A model generated the notes under the pieces. It was not told where the DNA came from and did not search any database. It saw only the letters and a list, made by a program, of their open reading frames with translations. A DNA stretch of 61,437 nucleotides from an uncultured Acidovorax sp. (GTDB lineage Bacteria > Pseudomonadota > Gammaproteobacteria > Burkholderiales > Burkholderiaceae_C): the NCBI GenBank assembly GCA_913774625.1, contig CAJYHL010000003.1, forward strand, positions 1 to 61,437, in the 5' to 3' direction. Both the position numbers and the translations under genes were made by a program. This document shows, piece by piece, positions 19,388-30,345 of this stretch. Positions within the stretch are counted from its first letter, which is position 1. Each line of letters opens with the position of its first letter.

Positions 19388-20458
19388 TCATTTCGCGGCG
19401 GCGAGCGCCTGCGCGATCCAGCCGTCGAAGGTGGCCTGGTGCGCGCGGATCCAGCCGTCGGCATGGCGCCGGATGTCGGCCTGGCTGTTCTGGCCTTCGC
19501 GCATGGCCAGGTTCTCGGCGTTGATGTCGGCCACGGGCAGCTGCATCACCTCGAAGAGGCGGGCGGCGGCCGGATTGGCGTCGGTGAAGGCCTTGTTGGC
19601 CACGATGCGCTGGTGGTTCGGGATGAAGCCGTAGTTCCTGCCGTTGGGCAGCTGCGTGTCGGTGCCCGCCTGCTCGCCGGGCAGGGCCGAGAACGGCACC
19701 TGCAGCCACACCACGTCCTTGCCCGGGCGCAGCACGCTGCTGACCCAGTAGGGCGTCCAGGTGTAGTAGAGGATGGGCTTGCCCTGCTTGAAGCGCGCGA
19801 TGGTGTCGGCCATCAGCGCCGCGTAGCTGCCCTGCACGTGGGTGACCGTGTCCCGCAGGTCGTAGGCGGTGAGCTGGTGCTCGATCGCGCCTTCGCAGCC
19901 CCAGCCGGGGTTGCAGCCGGTCATGTCGGCCCGCCCGTCGCCGTTGGTGTCGAACAGGGCCGCGATCTTCGGGTCCTTGAGCTGGTCGATGCGGGTGATG
20001 TGGTGTTCCTCGGCCGTCTTGCGGTCGATCAGGTAGCCCTGCACCGCGTTGCGCGAGTAGATGCCCTTGCGGTAGAGCTTGGCGTCGCCGCCGGCGTTCT
20101 TGTAGAACTCGGCGTGCAGCGGGTCCCAGTGGTCGGCCATGAAGGTCGCGTCGCCGTTGGCCAGGGCCACGTGGGCCGTGGCGTATTCGATCTCCTTAAT
20201 CGGCTGCACGGTGTAGCCCAGGCGCTCCAGCGCCCGGCCGACCAGCACGGTCTGGAAGGTCTCTTCGGCCAGCGAGCTTTGCAGCGGCTGCACGCTGATG
20301 CCCCGGCCGGGCAGTTGCTGGCCTGCGGCCGGCGCCTGGGCGCGGGCGGCGGCGGCGCCCAGGCCGAAGCTCAGCGCCAGCACGGCGCCGGCCAGCAGCA
20401 CGCGCGCCGTGCGGCGGCCGGGGGAGGGAAGGGTGTTTGTTGCGTAGGTCTTCGTCAA
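19388..20458 (-). CDS. proX: Glycine betaine/proline-binding periplasmic protein
   Basis: ProX captures glycine betaine or proline betaine for the ProVW importer. The 356-residue product has a signal peptide ([20 protein letters not shown], then ARA) and the family core [20 protein letters not shown]. The tryptophans of the betaine cage are visible in [15 protein letters not shown] and YTWTPYW, as in E. coli ProX. No ATG fits; the TTG at 20458 is supported by aaggag eight bases upstream, in a 15-bp segment identical to that before proW. It is third in proV-proW-proX, 50 bp after proW. Confidence 0.93.
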   Translation of the reverse strand: MTKTYATNTLPSPGRRTARVLLAGAVLALSFGLGAAAARAQAPAAGQQLPGRGISVQPLQSSLAEETFQTVLVGRALERLGYTVQPIKEIEYATAHVALANGDATFMADHWDPLHAEFYKNAGGDAKLYRKGIYSRNAVQGYLIDRKTAEEHHITRIDQLKDPKIAALFDTNGDGRADMTGCNPGWGCEGAIEHQLTAYDLRDTVTHVQGSYAALMADTIARFKQGKPILYYTWTPYWVSSVLRPGKDVVWLQVPFSALPGEQAGTDTQLPNGRNYGFIPNHQRIVANKAFTDANPAAARLFEVMQLPVADINAENLAMREGQNSQADIRRHADGWIRAHQATFDGWIAQALAAAK

Positions 20459-20508
20459 ATCGGGGCTCCTTTCGGGGAATGTGTGGGGCGCGGACTGGAG
20501 GGCGCCGG

Positions 20509-21771
20509 TCAGTGCGCGGCGCCGGCCAGCTTGCCGGCCATCTCGGGGCGGACTGCGGCCTGTTCGGCAGCGGGGGCCGCGCGGCCGGTGCCTGACTGGC
20601 GCGAGGGCACCAGGCGCATCGCCAGGCCCACCGGGCCGGTCTGCCACCAGCGGCGGGCGCCCCGGCTGGGCTTGCCCAGCGACTGGGTCAGGCGGTCCAG
20701 CGTGATGGCCAGCAGCACGATGCCCAGGCCGCCCACGGTGGCCAGGCCCATGTCCAGCCGGCCGATGCCGCGCAGCACCATCTGGCCCAGGCCGCCCACC
20801 GCGATCATGGAGGCGATCACCACCATCGACAGCGACAGCATCAGCGCCTGGTTGATGCCGGCCATGATGGACGGCATGGCCAGCGGCAGCTGCACCTTGA
20901 AGAGCATCTGCGCGGGCGAGGCGCCGTAGGCGCGCGAGGCCTCGATCAGGTCGGGCCGCACCTGGCGCAGGCCCAGGTTGGTCAGGCGCACCAGCGGCGG
21001 CAGCGCGAAGACGATAGTGACGACCACGCCCGGAACGTTGCCGATGCCGAACAGCATCACCACCGGCACCAGGTAGACGAAGGCCGGCGTGGTCTGCATG
21101 GCGTCCAGCAGCGGACGCATGATGCGCTGCGCCCGGTCGCTGCTGGCCAGCAGGATGCCCAGCGGCAGGCCGATCAGGACGCAGAAGGCCAGCGAGGTGA
21201 GCACCAGCGACAGCGTGACCATGGCCTCGGGCCAGATGCCCAGCATGGCGACCACCAGCAGCGAGATCACCGCGCCCAGCGCCAGCGCGCGGCCGGCGAA
21301 CTGCCAGGCCAGCAGGCCGACGAGAGCGATCATGGCCAGCGTGGGCAGGCTGGTGAGCAGGCCCTCGACCCAGCGCAGCGTGCCGTCGATGGGCGCGCGC
21401 ACGGTCTGGAAGAAAGGGCGCAGGTGCTCCACGGCCCAGCCCAGGCCGTGGTTGATCCAGGCCTCGACGGGCAGGGTGCCGTCCCACAGCTGGCTCAGGT
21501 GCAGGCCGCCGGCAGCGGCCGAGGGGTCCGCGCCGGCCGCCGCGTCGTGCGGCAGCGAAAGCCAGCTGCTCGCGTCGCTGGCGTCGGTGGCGGAGGTCCA
21601 GGGGTCGGCCATGGGGTCGGCGGCGGGGCTGCTGGCTGCAGCGGCGGCCGCAGCCAGGTCGGGCGTGGCCGTGGGCAGGGATGTCAGCGCGTCCGTGGCT
21701 GGGGCGGCCGTGTCGGCCTGGGCGACCAGGGTGGCGGGGGCGTGCGGCAGCAGGCTGGCGTCGTTCTTCAT
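20509..21771 (-). CDS. proW: Glycine betaine/proline ABC transporter permease
   Basis: ProW forms the membrane channel of the osmoprotectant importer. The 420-residue product has a cytoplasmic, Ala/Thr/Asp-rich N-terminal extension of about 85 residues, then the [16 protein letters not shown] segment and about seven membrane helices. The permease signature appears as [22 protein letters not shown], with the EAA-loop glycine. It is longer than E. coli ProW (about 354 residues) because of the extension. The start overlaps the proV stop by 4 nt, with aaggag upstream. Confidence 0.93.
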   Translation of the reverse strand: MKNDASLLPHAPATLVAQADTAAPATDALTSLPTATPDLAAAAAAASSPAADPMADPWTSATDASDASSWLSLPHDAAAGADPSAAAGGLHLSQLWDGTLPVEAWINHGLGWAVEHLRPFFQTVRAPIDGTLRWVEGLLTSLPTLAMIALVGLLAWQFAGRALALGAVISLLVVAMLGIWPEAMVTLSLVLTSLAFCVLIGLPLGILLASSDRAQRIMRPLLDAMQTTPAFVYLVPVVMLFGIGNVPGVVVTIVFALPPLVRLTNLGLRQVRPDLIEASRAYGASPAQMLFKVQLPLAMPSIMAGINQALMLSLSMVVIASMIAVGGLGQMVLRGIGRLDMGLATVGGLGIVLLAITLDRLTQSLGKPSRGARRWWQTGPVGLAMRLVPSRQSGTGRAAPAAEQAAVRPEMAGKLAGAAH

Positions 21772-23060
21772 GCGGGGCTCCTTTCGGTCGTGGCGGTGGC
21801 GGCAGAGGCCTGGGCGGGGAGGGCGGCGGCGCCGTCGGCCTGCGGCGGGCTGGGAGGCACGGGCGGCGTGTCGCGGTCCAGGAAGCGCAGCAGCGTGGTC
21901 TTGCTGACCACGCCCCGGAAGCGGCCGTCGGCTTCCACCACCGGCAGCGCGCAGGGCGCCTGGGCCACCTGGCCGAACAGGTCGGCCACGGGCGCATCGG
22001 CGGCAATGGTGCTCACCTCGGGAATGAAGGCGTGCTGCAGGCCCAGCGGGCCCGAGTGGCCGTGCAGCGCGGCGCGCAGCGAGTCGGCCGACACGGTGCC
22101 CAGGTAGCGCTGCGAGGGCGTGACCACGTAGGCGAAGTTGTCGTCATGCCCTTCGATCAGCTGCAGCGCGGGGCGGCAGCCGCGGTCGGTGTGCTCGCGC
22201 ACCACGGTCAGCCGCTTGCGGGCGATGTCGCCGGCCTTGAACACGGCGGCCGCGTCCACGCCGCGCACGAAGTTGCGCACGTAGTCGTTGGCCGGGTTGC
22301 GCAGGATGTCGTCGGGCGTGCCCACCTGCACCACGTGGCCGTCCTTCATGATGGCGATGCGGTCGCCGATGCGCATGGCCTCGTCCAGGTCGTGCGAGAT
22401 GAAGACGATGGTGCGGCGCCGCACCTCCTGCAGGCGCAGCAGCTCGCTCTGCATCTCGGTGCGGATGATGGGGTCCAGCGCCGAGAAAGCCTCGTCCATC
22501 AGCAGGATGGACGGGTCCGACGCCAGCGCCCTGGCCAGGCCCACGCGCTGCTGCATGCCGCCGGAGAGTTCGTCGGGATAGCTTTCGGCCCACGCGGCCA
22601 GGCCCACCTGCTCCAGCGCCAGCGCGGCCTGCCGGCGGCGCTCGTCGCGGTCCACGCCGGCCAGTTCCAGGCCGAAGGCGGTGTTGTCCAGCACCGTCAT
22701 GTGCGGCATCAGCGCGAAGGACTGGAACACCATGCTGATGTCCTTGCGGCGCAGGGCGCGCAATTCGCGGTCGCTCAGCGCGTTGATGTTCTGGCCGTCC
22801 ACCAGGATGCGGCCGGCCGTCGGCTCGATCAGGCGGTTGAGCATGCGCACCAGGGTGGATTTGCCCGAGCCCGACAGCCCCATGACGACGAAGATCTCGC
22901 CGGCCTCGATGGTGAAGGTGGCGTCGAAGACGCCGATGGAATTGCCGGTGGCGGCCAGGATCTCCTGCTTGCTCATGCCCTGGTCCAGCAGCTTGAGCGC
23001 TTCGTCCGGCGAGTCGCCGAACACCTTGAATACCCTGTCGATGATGATTTGCTTGGCCAT
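21768..23060 (-). CDS. proV: Glycine betaine/proline ABC transporter ATPase
   Basis: ProV powers osmoprotectant uptake. The 430-residue product has Walker [11 protein letters not shown]-loop [11 protein letters not shown], signature [15 protein letters not shown] and Walker [14 protein letters not shown], followed by two C-terminal CBS domains (about residues 280-400), which sense ionic strength in related transporters. The first 55 residues ([15 protein letters not shown]...) match the ProV-specific N-terminus. The ATG at 23060 has ggagg nine bases upstream. It leads proVWX; the promoter at 23547-23575 leaves an untranslated leader of about 480 nt. Confidence 0.95.
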   Translation of the reverse strand: MAKQIIIDRVFKVFGDSPDEALKLLDQGMSKQEILAATGNSIGVFDATFTIEAGEIFVVMGLSGSGKSTLVRMLNRLIEPTAGRILVDGQNINALSDRELRALRRKDISMVFQSFALMPHMTVLDNTAFGLELAGVDRDERRRQAALALEQVGLAAWAESYPDELSGGMQQRVGLARALASDPSILLMDEAFSALDPIIRTEMQSELLRLQEVRRRTIVFISHDLDEAMRIGDRIAIMKDGHVVQVGTPDDILRNPANDYVRNFVRGVDAAAVFKAGDIARKRLTVVREHTDRGCRPALQLIEGHDDNFAYVVTPSQRYLGTVSADSLRAALHGHSGPLGLQHAFIPEVSTIAADAPVADLFGQVAQAPCALPVVEADGRFRGVVSKTTLLRFLDRDTPPVPPSPPQADGAAALPAQASAATATTERSPA

Positions 23061-23546
23061 GTCGTGGTCCTCCCTCGGTGGTTGGAATGGGTTGAACAAC
23101 ACGCCCCGCCGCACGCGCGGCCGGGGCTCGGCTGGTCCGGACAACACTCGGAAGGAACGCGGGGCACCCTGATGCGGCGGCCGATGGCGGCTGGCGGTTG
23201 TGCCGCGGGCGCTGAATGCAGCCTGCAGGCACCGGCGCCAGGCCGGTCGGCGGGACAAGGACGGACACGGCGTCGGGCGGTGTCCAGCGGCCCGAATGGC
23301 ACGCGAGGCGGTGCGCAAGGGCCTGGGACGGCGGAGCGGGCAAGAGGTCTGGGCAGAGGACTTGCGCTGTCCGCGGTGAGGCATCAGGGCCGAGGTGCCG
23401 GCCATGGTGCCGGGCGCTGCCTGCTGCGCGCTGCGCCGGCCTGGAAAGGCCGGTGGGCGTGAGGGCGGCGGCCCGGCGAAAGATCCGTCGCGGATCCGGT
23501 GGATTCCGACGGATTACCTGCTTGGCAGGTTGTAAAACACGGCAAA
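23061..23546 (-). other. Long untranslated leader of proVWX
   Basis: About 480 nt separate the likely promoter from proV. The leader contains a perfect 8-bp inverted repeat (atccgtcg at 23483-23490 and cgacggat at 23507-23514) flanking a cggatccg palindrome, close to the predicted transcript start. I recognise no known riboswitch and no convincing leader gene. It may hold an osmotic or post-transcriptional control element. Confidence 0.45.
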
Positions 23547-23575
23547 AGTATAGGAATTGAGCGCTTTTGAGTCAA
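23547..23575 (-). promoter_or_regulatory. proV: Sigma70 promoter of proVWX with overlapping palindrome
   Basis: On the minus strand TTGACT (23570-23575) and TATACT (23547-23552) are 17 bp apart, close to consensus. A perfect palindrome, gcttttga-g-tcaaaagc, spans 23563-23579 and covers the -35 hexamer, placing a possible repressor site where it would block RNA polymerase. Confidence 0.75.
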
Positions 23576-23763
23576 AAGCCGGGTTTTTGTAACCTGTGCT
23601 ATGAGCGCGTGAGTGCGGGGGCGTGCGGCCCGTGGAACTCAGGATTGCTATTGAAAATATAGCTGACTGCGCAGGCTGCACGAGGCCTGGCATGCCCCAA
23701 CGTACCAGGGGCCGCGCTGCGCCGCGCGCTCCCCCGGTGGCCTGCCCGGAGCTGGCGCAGCGG

Positions 23764-24369
23764 TCAGTGGCGCTCGTGCGAAACGTTGAGCAGCCGGTCC
23801 GTGTAGGCGATCGCGATGGCGGAAAGCAGGAAGACGACGTGGATGATCGTCTGCCACATCAGCACCTTCACGTCGTAATTGGCCGCGTTGATGAAGGTCT
23901 TGAGCAGGTGGATGGAGCTGATGCCGATGATCGACAGCCCCAGCTTCACTTTCAGCACCGATGCGTTGACGTGGCCCAGCCATTCGGGCTGGTCGGGGTG
24001 GCGGTCCAGGCCCAGCCTGCTCACGAAGGTCTCGTAGCCGCCCACGATCACCATGATCAGCAGGTTGGAGATCATCACCACGTCGATCAGCGCCAGCACC
24101 ACCAGCATGATCACCGTCTCGTTCAGCGCGGTGACCGGCCCGCCCGGCTTGTAGCCGATGCTGGTCACCAAGGCCTGCAGCGCGGCTTCGTGGCCGAATG
24201 CGGCCTCGATGAGGTGCCACAGCTCGACCAGGAAGTGCCAGACATAGACGCCCTGGGCGGCGATCAGCCCCAGGTAGAGCGGAAGCTGCAGCCAGCGGCT
24301 GGCGAAGATCAGCGCGGGCAGGGGGCGCAGGGGCGCGCTGGCGCCCTGGGTAAGCGGAGCTTGGGCCAT
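23764..24369 (-). CDS. UPF0114 (YqhA/TIGR00645) membrane protein
   Basis: The 201-residue inner-membrane protein has about four hydrophobic segments and the family features [12 protein letters not shown] near the start and [13 protein letters not shown] toward the end. E. coli YqhA is about 165 residues; here the N-terminus is longer by some 25 residues. The function of the family is unknown. The start has no Shine-Dalgarno sequence: its leader is an almost pure pyrimidine tract (24370-24406). It is divergent from acs. Confidence 0.88.
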   Translation of the reverse strand: MAQAPLTQGASAPLRPLPALIFASRWLQLPLYLGLIAAQGVYVWHFLVELWHLIEAAFGHEAALQALVTSIGYKPGGPVTALNETVIMLVVLALIDVVMISNLLIMVIVGGYETFVSRLGLDRHPDQPEWLGHVNASVLKVKLGLSIIGISSIHLLKTFINAANYDVKVLMWQTIIHVVFLLSAIAIAYTDRLLNVSHERH

Positions 24370-24406
24370 AAGGAGAAGTAGGAAAAAAAGGAAAAAGGGA
24401 AGGGGG
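24370..24406. other. Homopurine/homopyrimidine tract at the UPF0114 start
   Basis: The plus strand is purine over 37 bp with a single T at 24379. It directly abuts the start codon of the minus-strand gene, so its mRNA leader is pyrimidine-rich and lacks a ribosome-binding site of the usual type. Confidence 0.6.
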
Positions 24407-24498
24407 TTGGATCAAAAAGCCGCCGGATTCTAGGGGGCGGCCGTGACGGGCCCGGCCGCCGCAGGGGAAAGGCGGCGCCAGGGCGCGCGGCCGGCGTG

Positions 24499-24516
24499 GC
24501 AGGCCACCTGGCCTGC
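24499..24516. promoter_or_regulatory. Perfect palindrome in the acs upstream region
   Basis: Arms gcaggcca and tggcctgc flank two C residues, in the 270-bp region between divergent UPF0114 and acs, 124 bp before the acs start. It is a candidate operator; the binding protein is unknown. Confidence 0.45.
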
Positions 24517-24639
24517 TTCATTGCCTCCTTTATTTATGGGTAAGCTCTCGGCCGTTGCGTCAGTGGCCTGTAAGTGCCGCAATCGACAGTACGGGCCAGA
24601 AGATTCATTTCCCTTGATCGAATCCCAGGAGACAAAACC

Positions 24640-26634
24640 ATGAATGCGCCTACGTCCGCGATCGAATCCGTACTGGTCGAAAACCGCGTTTTCCCCCCGC
24701 CCGCAGCGCTGGCCGCTGCGGCCAACGTGTCCGGCATGGCCGGCTACGAAGCCCTCTGCGCCGAGGCCGAGCGCGACTTCGAAGGTTTCTGGGGCCGCCT
24801 GGCGCGTGACAACGTGCAGTGGACCAAGCCTTTCACCCGCACCCTCGACGAATCCAGGGCGCCGTTCTTCGAGTGGTTCGCCGACGGCGAACTCAACGCC
24901 AGCGCCAACTGCCTGGACCGGCACATCGGCACGCCCATCGAGAACAAGACCGCCATCGTCTTCGAAGCCGACGACGGCGCCGTGACCAAGGTCACCTACA
25001 AGGAACTGCTGGAGCGCGTGAGCCGCTTCGCCAACGCCCTCAAGGCCGAGGGCGTGAAGAAGGGCGACCGCGTGCTTATCTACATGCCCATGACCATCGA
25101 GGGCGTGGTGGCGATGCAGGCCTGCGCGCGCATCGGCGCCACGCACAGCGTGGTGTTCGGCGGCTTCTCGGCCAAGGCGCTGCAGGAGCGCATCATCGAC
25201 GCGGGCGCCGTGGTGGTGGTCACCGCCAACTACCAGATGCGCGGCGGCAAGGAACTGCCGCTGAAGGCCATCGTGGACGAAGGCATCGCCATGGGCGGCT
25301 GCGACTCCATCCGCAGCATCCTCGTCTTCCAGCGCACGGCCACGGCCTGCAACATGGTGGCGGGGCGCGACAAGACCTTCGACGAGGCGCTGGCCGGCCA
25401 GAGCGCCGAATGCCCGCCCGTGCCCGTGGGCGCCGAGCACCCGCTCTTCATCCTCTACACCAGCGGCTCCACCGGCAAGCCCAAGGGCGTGCAGCATGCC
25501 ACCGGCGGCTACCTGCTGTGGGCCAAGCTCACCATGGACTGGACCTTCGACCTCAAGCCCGAGGACGTGTTCTGGTGTACGGCCGACATCGGCTGGATCA
25601 CCGGCCATACCTACGTGGCCTACGGCCCGCTGGCGGCCGGCGCCACGCAGGTGGTGTTCGAGGGCGTGCCCACCTACCCGAACGCCGGCCGCTTCTGGCA
25701 GATGATCGAGCGCCACAAGGTGTCGATCTTCTACACCGCGCCCACGGCCATACGCTCGCTCATCAAGGCGGCCGAAGCCGATAAGGCGGTGCACCCCTCC
25801 AGTTCCGACCTGTCGAGCCTGCGCATTCTGGGCAGCGTGGGCGAGCCCATCAACCCCGAAGCCTGGATGTGGTACCACAAGAACGTGGGCGGCGAGCGCT
25901 GCCCCATCGTGGACACCTTCTGGCAGACCGAGACCGGCGGCCACGTCATCACCCCGCTGCCGGGCGCCACGCCGCTGGTGCCGGGCTCCTGCACGCTGCC
26001 GCTGCCCGGCATCACCGCCGCCATCGTGGACGAGGCCGGCAACGACATGCCCAACGGCTCGGGCGGCATCCTGGTCATCAAGCGCCCCTGGCCGAGCATG
26101 ATCCGCACCATCTGGAACGACCCGGAACGCTTCAAGAAAAGCTACTTCCCCGAAGAGCTCAAGGGCTACTACCTGGCGGGCGACGGCGCGGTGCGCAGCG
26201 CGGACCGTGGCTACTTCCGCATCACCGGCCGCATCGACGACGTGCTGAACGTCTCGGGCCACCGGATGGGCACGATGGAGATCGAATCCGCCCTGGTCGC
26301 CAAGACCGACCTGGTGGCCGAAGCCGCCGTGGTGGGCCGCCCCGACGACCTGACCGGCGAGGCCATCTGCGCCTTCGTCGTCCTGAAGCGCCCGCGCCCC
26401 AGCGGCGACGAAGCCAAGGCGATTGCGAAGGAACTGCGCGACTGGGTGGCCAAGGAGATCGGCCCCATCGCGAAACCGAAGGACATCCGCTTCGGCGACA
26501 ACCTGCCCAAGACCCGCAGCGGCAAGATCATGCGCCGCCTGCTGCGCTCCATCGCCAAGGGCGAGTCCATCACCCAGGACACCAGCACGCTGGAGAACCC
26601 CGCGATCCTGGATCAGCTGGCCCAGGCCAACTGA
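24640..26634 (+). CDS. acs: Acetyl-CoA synthetase
   Basis: Acs activates acetate to acetyl-CoA through acetyl-AMP. The 664-residue product has the full-length family architecture: N-terminal ACAS segment ([20 protein letters not shown]), the AMP-binding P-loop [11 protein letters not shown], the adenylation motifs WCTADIGW and [10 protein letters not shown], and the C-terminal lysine in TRSGKIMRR, the site of acetylation control in studied homologues. The ATG at 24640 has aggaga upstream. Propionyl-CoA synthetase is the main alternative, but length and the WQTETGG context favour acetate. A hairpin at 26704-26729 follows. Confidence 0.93.
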   Translation: MNAPTSAIESVLVENRVFPPPAALAAAANVSGMAGYEALCAEAERDFEGFWGRLARDNVQWTKPFTRTLDESRAPFFEWFADGELNASANCLDRHIGTPIENKTAIVFEADDGAVTKVTYKELLERVSRFANALKAEGVKKGDRVLIYMPMTIEGVVAMQACARIGATHSVVFGGFSAKALQERIIDAGAVVVVTANYQMRGGKELPLKAIVDEGIAMGGCDSIRSILVFQRTATACNMVAGRDKTFDEALAGQSAECPPVPVGAEHPLFILYTSGSTGKPKGVQHATGGYLLWAKLTMDWTFDLKPEDVFWCTADIGWITGHTYVAYGPLAAGATQVVFEGVPTYPNAGRFWQMIERHKVSIFYTAPTAIRSLIKAAEADKAVHPSSSDLSSLRILGSVGEPINPEAWMWYHKNVGGERCPIVDTFWQTETGGHVITPLPGATPLVPGSCTLPLPGITAAIVDEAGNDMPNGSGGILVIKRPWPSMIRTIWNDPERFKKSYFPEELKGYYLAGDGAVRSADRGYFRITGRIDDVLNVSGHRMGTMEIESALVAKTDLVAEAAVVGRPDDLTGEAICAFVVLKRPRPSGDEAKAIAKELRDWVAKEIGPIAKPKDIRFGDNLPKTRSGKIMRRLLRSIAKGESITQDTSTLENPAILDQLAQAN

Positions 26635-26703
26635 TGTGCAGTGAATTGACCTGAACCGATCCCCCGGCGCGGCCCATGCGGTCGGCGCCAGGCTCCATCG
26701 AAA

Positions 26704-26729
26704 AAACAGCCGCCGGAAGGCGGCTGTTT
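26704..26729 (+). terminator. Hairpin terminator after acs
   Basis: An 11-bp stem (aaacagccgcc with ggcggctgttt) with ggaa loop lies 70 bp past the acs stop; the T-run is short. Confidence 0.7.
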
Positions 26730-26900
26730 GCATTTCAGGGCCCGTCCGCCGCTGTAGGACGGCATCGGGAACGCCCGCCCCAGTCCGTGGATCGGCGCCG
26801 GCCTGGGTTAAAACCTTCCTCCAGCCGCGTATTCCAAGCCTTTTGGCGACAGATGACGCACTTCCGGCAGGGAAAGCCTGAAAGAGAAAGTCCGACGACC

Positions 26901-27407
26901 ATGAACTTCCGCACCATCATCCTCATCATCATCGTGGCCGCCATCGCCGCCCTGGCGGCGCTCAACTGGCCCACATTGGCCGCGCCTACGCTGATCTCGC
27001 TGGGCATCACCTCCGTGCAGGCGCCGCTGGGCGTCATCATGCTGGCGCTGACCATTCTGCTCGGCGTATTCTTCCTCGCCTACGTGCTGTCGCTGCACGG
27101 CTCGGTGCTGCTGGAGACGCGCCGCCATGCCAAGGAAATGGCGGCACAGCGCGAACTGGCCGACAAGGCCGAGGCTTCGCGTTTCACCGAGCTGCGCGCC
27201 TTCCTCGAAGGCCAGCACCGCAACGGCCACGAGGCGCTGCTCGCGCGTATCGACACCCTGGAGTCTCGCCTGGCCGCCCGCGCCCAGGAGTCCGATAACA
27301 CCACCGCTGCCTATGTCGGCCAGCTGGAAGATCAGCTGCGCCAGCGCGGTACGTCCATGGTGCAGCCGGCTGCGCCGGTCCGGGTCGATCCCACGCTGCG
27401 ACCCTGA
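26901..27407 (+). CDS. LapA-domain inner-membrane protein
   Basis: The 168-residue product has two hydrophobic helices (about residues 5-27 and 40-64) separated by a short loop, then a charged, helix-forming cytoplasmic tail with coiled-coil character. This is the layout of LapA/DUF1049 proteins, which in E. coli act with LapB in lipopolysaccharide control; here no lapB adjoins and the tail is longer. The ATG at 26901 begins right before the first helix. A bidirectional terminator separates it from the convergent cytochrome gene. Confidence 0.75.
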   Translation: MNFRTIILIIIVAAIAALAALNWPTLAAPTLISLGITSVQAPLGVIMLALTILLGVFFLAYVLSLHGSVLLETRRHAKEMAAQRELADKAEASRFTELRAFLEGQHRNGHEALLARIDTLESRLAARAQESDNTTAAYVGQLEDQLRQRGTSMVQPAAPVRVDPTLRP

Positions 27408-27440
27408 TTGAGCTTCAAGGCGAAGAGCTGCGCACATAGG

Positions 27441-27483
27441 AAAAAAGCCGCCGGACGCATGCTCTGCGTCCGGCGGCTTTTTT
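27441..27483. terminator. Bidirectional terminator between LapA-like gene and cytochrome c gene
   Basis: A perfect 19-bp stem including A/T ends (arms 27441-27459 and 27465-27483, loop tgctc) gives a T-run in both directions, serving two convergent genes. Confidence 0.92.
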
Positions 27484-27528
27484 CATGGCCGGCGGGCCCT
27501 GAAGGGCCCGGCGCCGGGGTCGGGCCCA

Positions 27529-27834
27529 TCACTTCAGGCTCAGCACCCAGGCCGCGAGCTTCTTGGCTTCGGCTTCGTTGACCTGCGAGTTCGCTGGCAT
27601 GGGCACCGGGCCCCAGACGCCCGAACCACCCTTGATGATCTTGGCGGCCAGCTTGTCCGCCGCACCGGCCTGGCCGGCGTACTTGGCGGCTACGTCCTTG
27701 AAGGCGGGGCCGACCAGCTTCTTGTCCACCGCATGGCAGGCCATGCAGTTCTTGGAGGTTGCGAGCGCCTGGTCTGCCAGGGCGGGCACGCTGGCCGAGA
27801 GAGCCAGGGCCAGGGTGATCAGGGAGCGCTTCAT
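27529..27834 (-). CDS. Small class I periplasmic cytochrome c (c551/c552 type)
   Basis: The 101-residue product has a signal peptide (residues 1-20, ending ALA before DQALA), one haem-binding site CMACH near residue 30, and a likely axial Met in GPVPMPAN near residue 78. The compact size and WGPVPMP motif are typical of c551-like electron carriers that feed terminal oxidases or denitrification enzymes. The start at 27834 follows a short leader; an upstream in-frame ATG lacks the signal peptide at its end. Confidence 0.93.
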   Translation of the reverse strand: MKRSLITLALALSASVPALADQALATSKNCMACHAVDKKLVGPAFKDVAAKYAGQAGAADKLAAKIIKGGSGVWGPVPMPANSQVNEAEAKKLAAWVLSLK

Positions 27835-27944
27835 CGTATGTCCTGAAAAGTTGGGGTTATATTGGTTGCAATGAAATTGTAGGGGGTGCGGTTGACGCGG
27901 CGCAGGCCGCTCGCCGCCTGCCGTGTCGCCCTGGGGAATTCGCC

Positions 27945-28187
27945 ATGTACGCATTGGGTGTGGGTTTGTTGCTGGTGCTGCTCAAGAGCCTGGAGTTCGG
28001 CTTCGTAGCGGCATGGCCCTGGTGGGCCGTGCTCTCGCCCTTCGCCGTGGCCTTGCTCTGGTGGTTCTGGTCCGATCATTCCGGCCGCACCGCCCGCAAG
28101 GCCATGGAGTCCATGGACCGGCGCAAGCAAAAGCGCCTGGACAAGCAGAAGGACGCCCTGGGCATGCGCCCGCGCAAGCCGCGCTGA
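27945..28187 (+). CDS. Small Trp-rich membrane protein (TIGR04438 type)
   Basis: The 80-residue product has two hydrophobic segments with a striking tryptophan cluster ([23 protein letters not shown]), then a highly basic tail of about 30 residues. This matches the 'small Trp-rich protein' family seen in Burkholderiales; its function is unknown. It is divergent from the cytochrome c gene, whose start lies 110 bp away. Confidence 0.85.
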   Translation: MYALGVGLLLVLLKSLEFGFVAAWPWWAVLSPFAVALLWWFWSDHSGRTARKAMESMDRRKQKRLDKQKDALGMRPRKPR

Positions 28188-28414
28188 TGCGGATGGCCGC
28201 GCCCGCCTGCTGCCGCCAACGCCATGGCCCCGCCGTGGAGATGGCCCGCTCGGCGCACGCGGCCGCCGGGGCCTCGTAGATAATCCAGCCCACGTTCCCG
28301 TCTGCCCAGGGCGCGGCTCAAGAGGTTGTTCGCAAGGGGCGCGCGCGGCCGCCATTCGCGGCCCTTTTCCCATTACACATCCAGCAGCGTTTTTCTCTTC
28401 CCGAGCCCACCACG

Positions 28415-30274
28415 ATGCCCGCATACCGTTCCAAGACCTCCACCGCCGGCCGCAACATGGCCGGTGCCCGCTCCCTCTGGCGTGCCACCGGCATGAAGGA
28501 TGAAGACTTCAGCAAGCCGATCATCGCGGTGGTCAATTCGTTCACCCAGTTCGTGCCCGGCCATGTCCACCTGAAGGACCTGGGCCAGCTTGTGGCCCGC
28601 GAGATCGAGGCCGCGGGCGGCGTCGCCAAGGAGTTCAACACCATCGCGGTCGATGACGGCATCGCCATGGGCCACGACGGCATGCTGTATTCGCTGCCCA
28701 GCCGCGACATCATCGCGGACTCGGTCGAATACATGGTGAACGCGCACTGTGCCGACGCGATGGTCTGCATCTCCAACTGCGACAAGATCACGCCCGGCAT
28801 GCTCATGGCCGCCATGCGGCTGAACATCCCCGTGATCTTCGTCTCCGGCGGCCCCATGGAGGCCGGCAAGACGCGGCTGGCCAATCCCGTCACCAAGACC
28901 ATCGAGTTCAAGAAGCTCGACCTGGTGGACGCTATGGTGATCGCCGCCGACCAGAACTATTCCGACGCCGACGTGGCCGAGGTGGAGCGCTCCGCCTGCC
29001 CGACCTGCGGCTCCTGCTCGGGCATGTTCACCGCCAACTCCATGAACTGCCTGACCGAAGCCCTGGGCCTGTCCCTGCCCGGCAACGGCACCGTGGTAGC
29101 CACGCATGCCGACCGCGAACAGCTCTTCAAGCGCGCCGGCCGCCGCATCGTCGAACTCGCCCGCCAGTACTACGAGCAGGACGACGAGCGCGTGCTGCCG
29201 CGCTCGGTGGGCTTCAAGGCCTTCGAGAACGCGATGACGCTGGACATCGCCATGGGCGGTTCCACCAACACCATCCTGCACCTGCTGGCCATCGCGCAGG
29301 AGGCCGGCATCGACTTCACCATGGCCGACATCGACCGCCTCTCGCGCGTGGTGCCGCAGCTGTGCAAGGTGGCGCCCAACACCAACAAGTACCACATCGA
29401 GGACGTGCATCGCGCCGGCGGCATCATGGCCATCCTGGGCGAGCTGGACCGCGCGGGCCGGCTGCACACCGACGCGCCCACCGTGCATGCCCCCACGCTG
29501 GGCGACGCGCTGGCGCAGTGGGACATCACCCGCACTCAGGACGAGGCCGTGCGCCATTTCTACATGGCCGGTCCCGCCGGCATTCCCACGCAGGTGGCGT
29601 TCAGCCAGAACACGCGCTGGCCCAGCCTGGACCTGGACCGGGCCGAAGGCTGCATCCGCTCCGTCGAGCATGCGTTCAGCAAGGAAGGGGGGCTCGCCGT
29701 GCTGCGCGGCAACATCGCGCTGGACGGCTGCGTGGTCAAGACCGCGGGCGTCGATGAATCCATCCACGTGTTCGAAGGCACGGCCCACGTGACCGAATCG
29801 CAGGACGAAGCGGTGGAGAACATCCTGGCCGACAAGGTCCAGGCCGGCGACATCGTCATCGTGCGCTACGAAGGCCCCAAGGGCGGCCCCGGCATGCAGG
29901 AAATGCTCTACCCGACCAGCTACATCAAGTCCAAGGGCCTGGGCAAGGCCTGCGCGCTGCTGACCGACGGGCGCTTCTCGGGCGGCACCTCGGGCCTGTC
30001 GATCGGCCACTGCTCCCCCGAGGCGGCGGCTGGCGGCGCCATCGGCCTGGTGAAGAATGGCGACCGCATCCGCATCGACATTCCCACCCGCACGATCGAC
30101 GTGCTGGTGTCCGACGAGGAACTGGCCCGCCGCCGCGCCGAGCAGGATGCCAAGGGCTGGAAGCCCGCGAAGCCGCGCCCGCGCAAGGTGTCGGCCGCGC
30201 TCAAGGCCTATGCCAAGCTGGTGATGTCGGCCGACAAGGGTGCCGTGCGCGACCTGTCGCTGCTGGACGACTGA
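28415..30274 (+). CDS. ilvD: Dihydroxy-acid dehydratase
   Basis: IlvD dehydrates 2,3-dihydroxy acids to 2-oxo acids in valine, leucine and isoleucine synthesis, using an iron-sulfur cluster. The 619-residue product has [11 protein letters not shown] and [19 protein letters not shown], containing cluster cysteines, and the C-terminal [16 protein letters not shown]. Length is that of the long IlvD class. No other ilv genes adjoin. It ends at a strong terminator. Confidence 0.97.
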   Translation: MPAYRSKTSTAGRNMAGARSLWRATGMKDEDFSKPIIAVVNSFTQFVPGHVHLKDLGQLVAREIEAAGGVAKEFNTIAVDDGIAMGHDGMLYSLPSRDIIADSVEYMVNAHCADAMVCISNCDKITPGMLMAAMRLNIPVIFVSGGPMEAGKTRLANPVTKTIEFKKLDLVDAMVIAADQNYSDADVAEVERSACPTCGSCSGMFTANSMNCLTEALGLSLPGNGTVVATHADREQLFKRAGRRIVELARQYYEQDDERVLPRSVGFKAFENAMTLDIAMGGSTNTILHLLAIAQEAGIDFTMADIDRLSRVVPQLCKVAPNTNKYHIEDVHRAGGIMAILGELDRAGRLHTDAPTVHAPTLGDALAQWDITRTQDEAVRHFYMAGPAGIPTQVAFSQNTRWPSLDLDRAEGCIRSVEHAFSKEGGLAVLRGNIALDGCVVKTAGVDESIHVFEGTAHVTESQDEAVENILADKVQAGDIVIVRYEGPKGGPGMQEMLYPTSYIKSKGLGKACALLTDGRFSGGTSGLSIGHCSPEAAAGGAIGLVKNGDRIRIDIPTRTIDVLVSDEELARRRAEQDAKGWKPAKPRPRKVSAALKAYAKLVMSADKGAVRDLSLLDD

Positions 30275-30345
30275 CCGGCCCCGGCTTGGCCTCTGCCGCT
30301 GCCGCTACGCACAGGCGGCGGGCGGCAGAGCCGGATTCCAAAAGA

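Noticed and set aside
24510-24530. Sigma54-like TGGC...TTGC upstream of acs
   Set aside because: The spacing between GG and GC is one base too long and the TGGC is part of the palindrome.
24430-26733. Long minus-strand open frame opposite acs
   Set aside because: acs is complete and certain; the antisense frame is rich in Gly, Ala, Val, His and resembles no protein.
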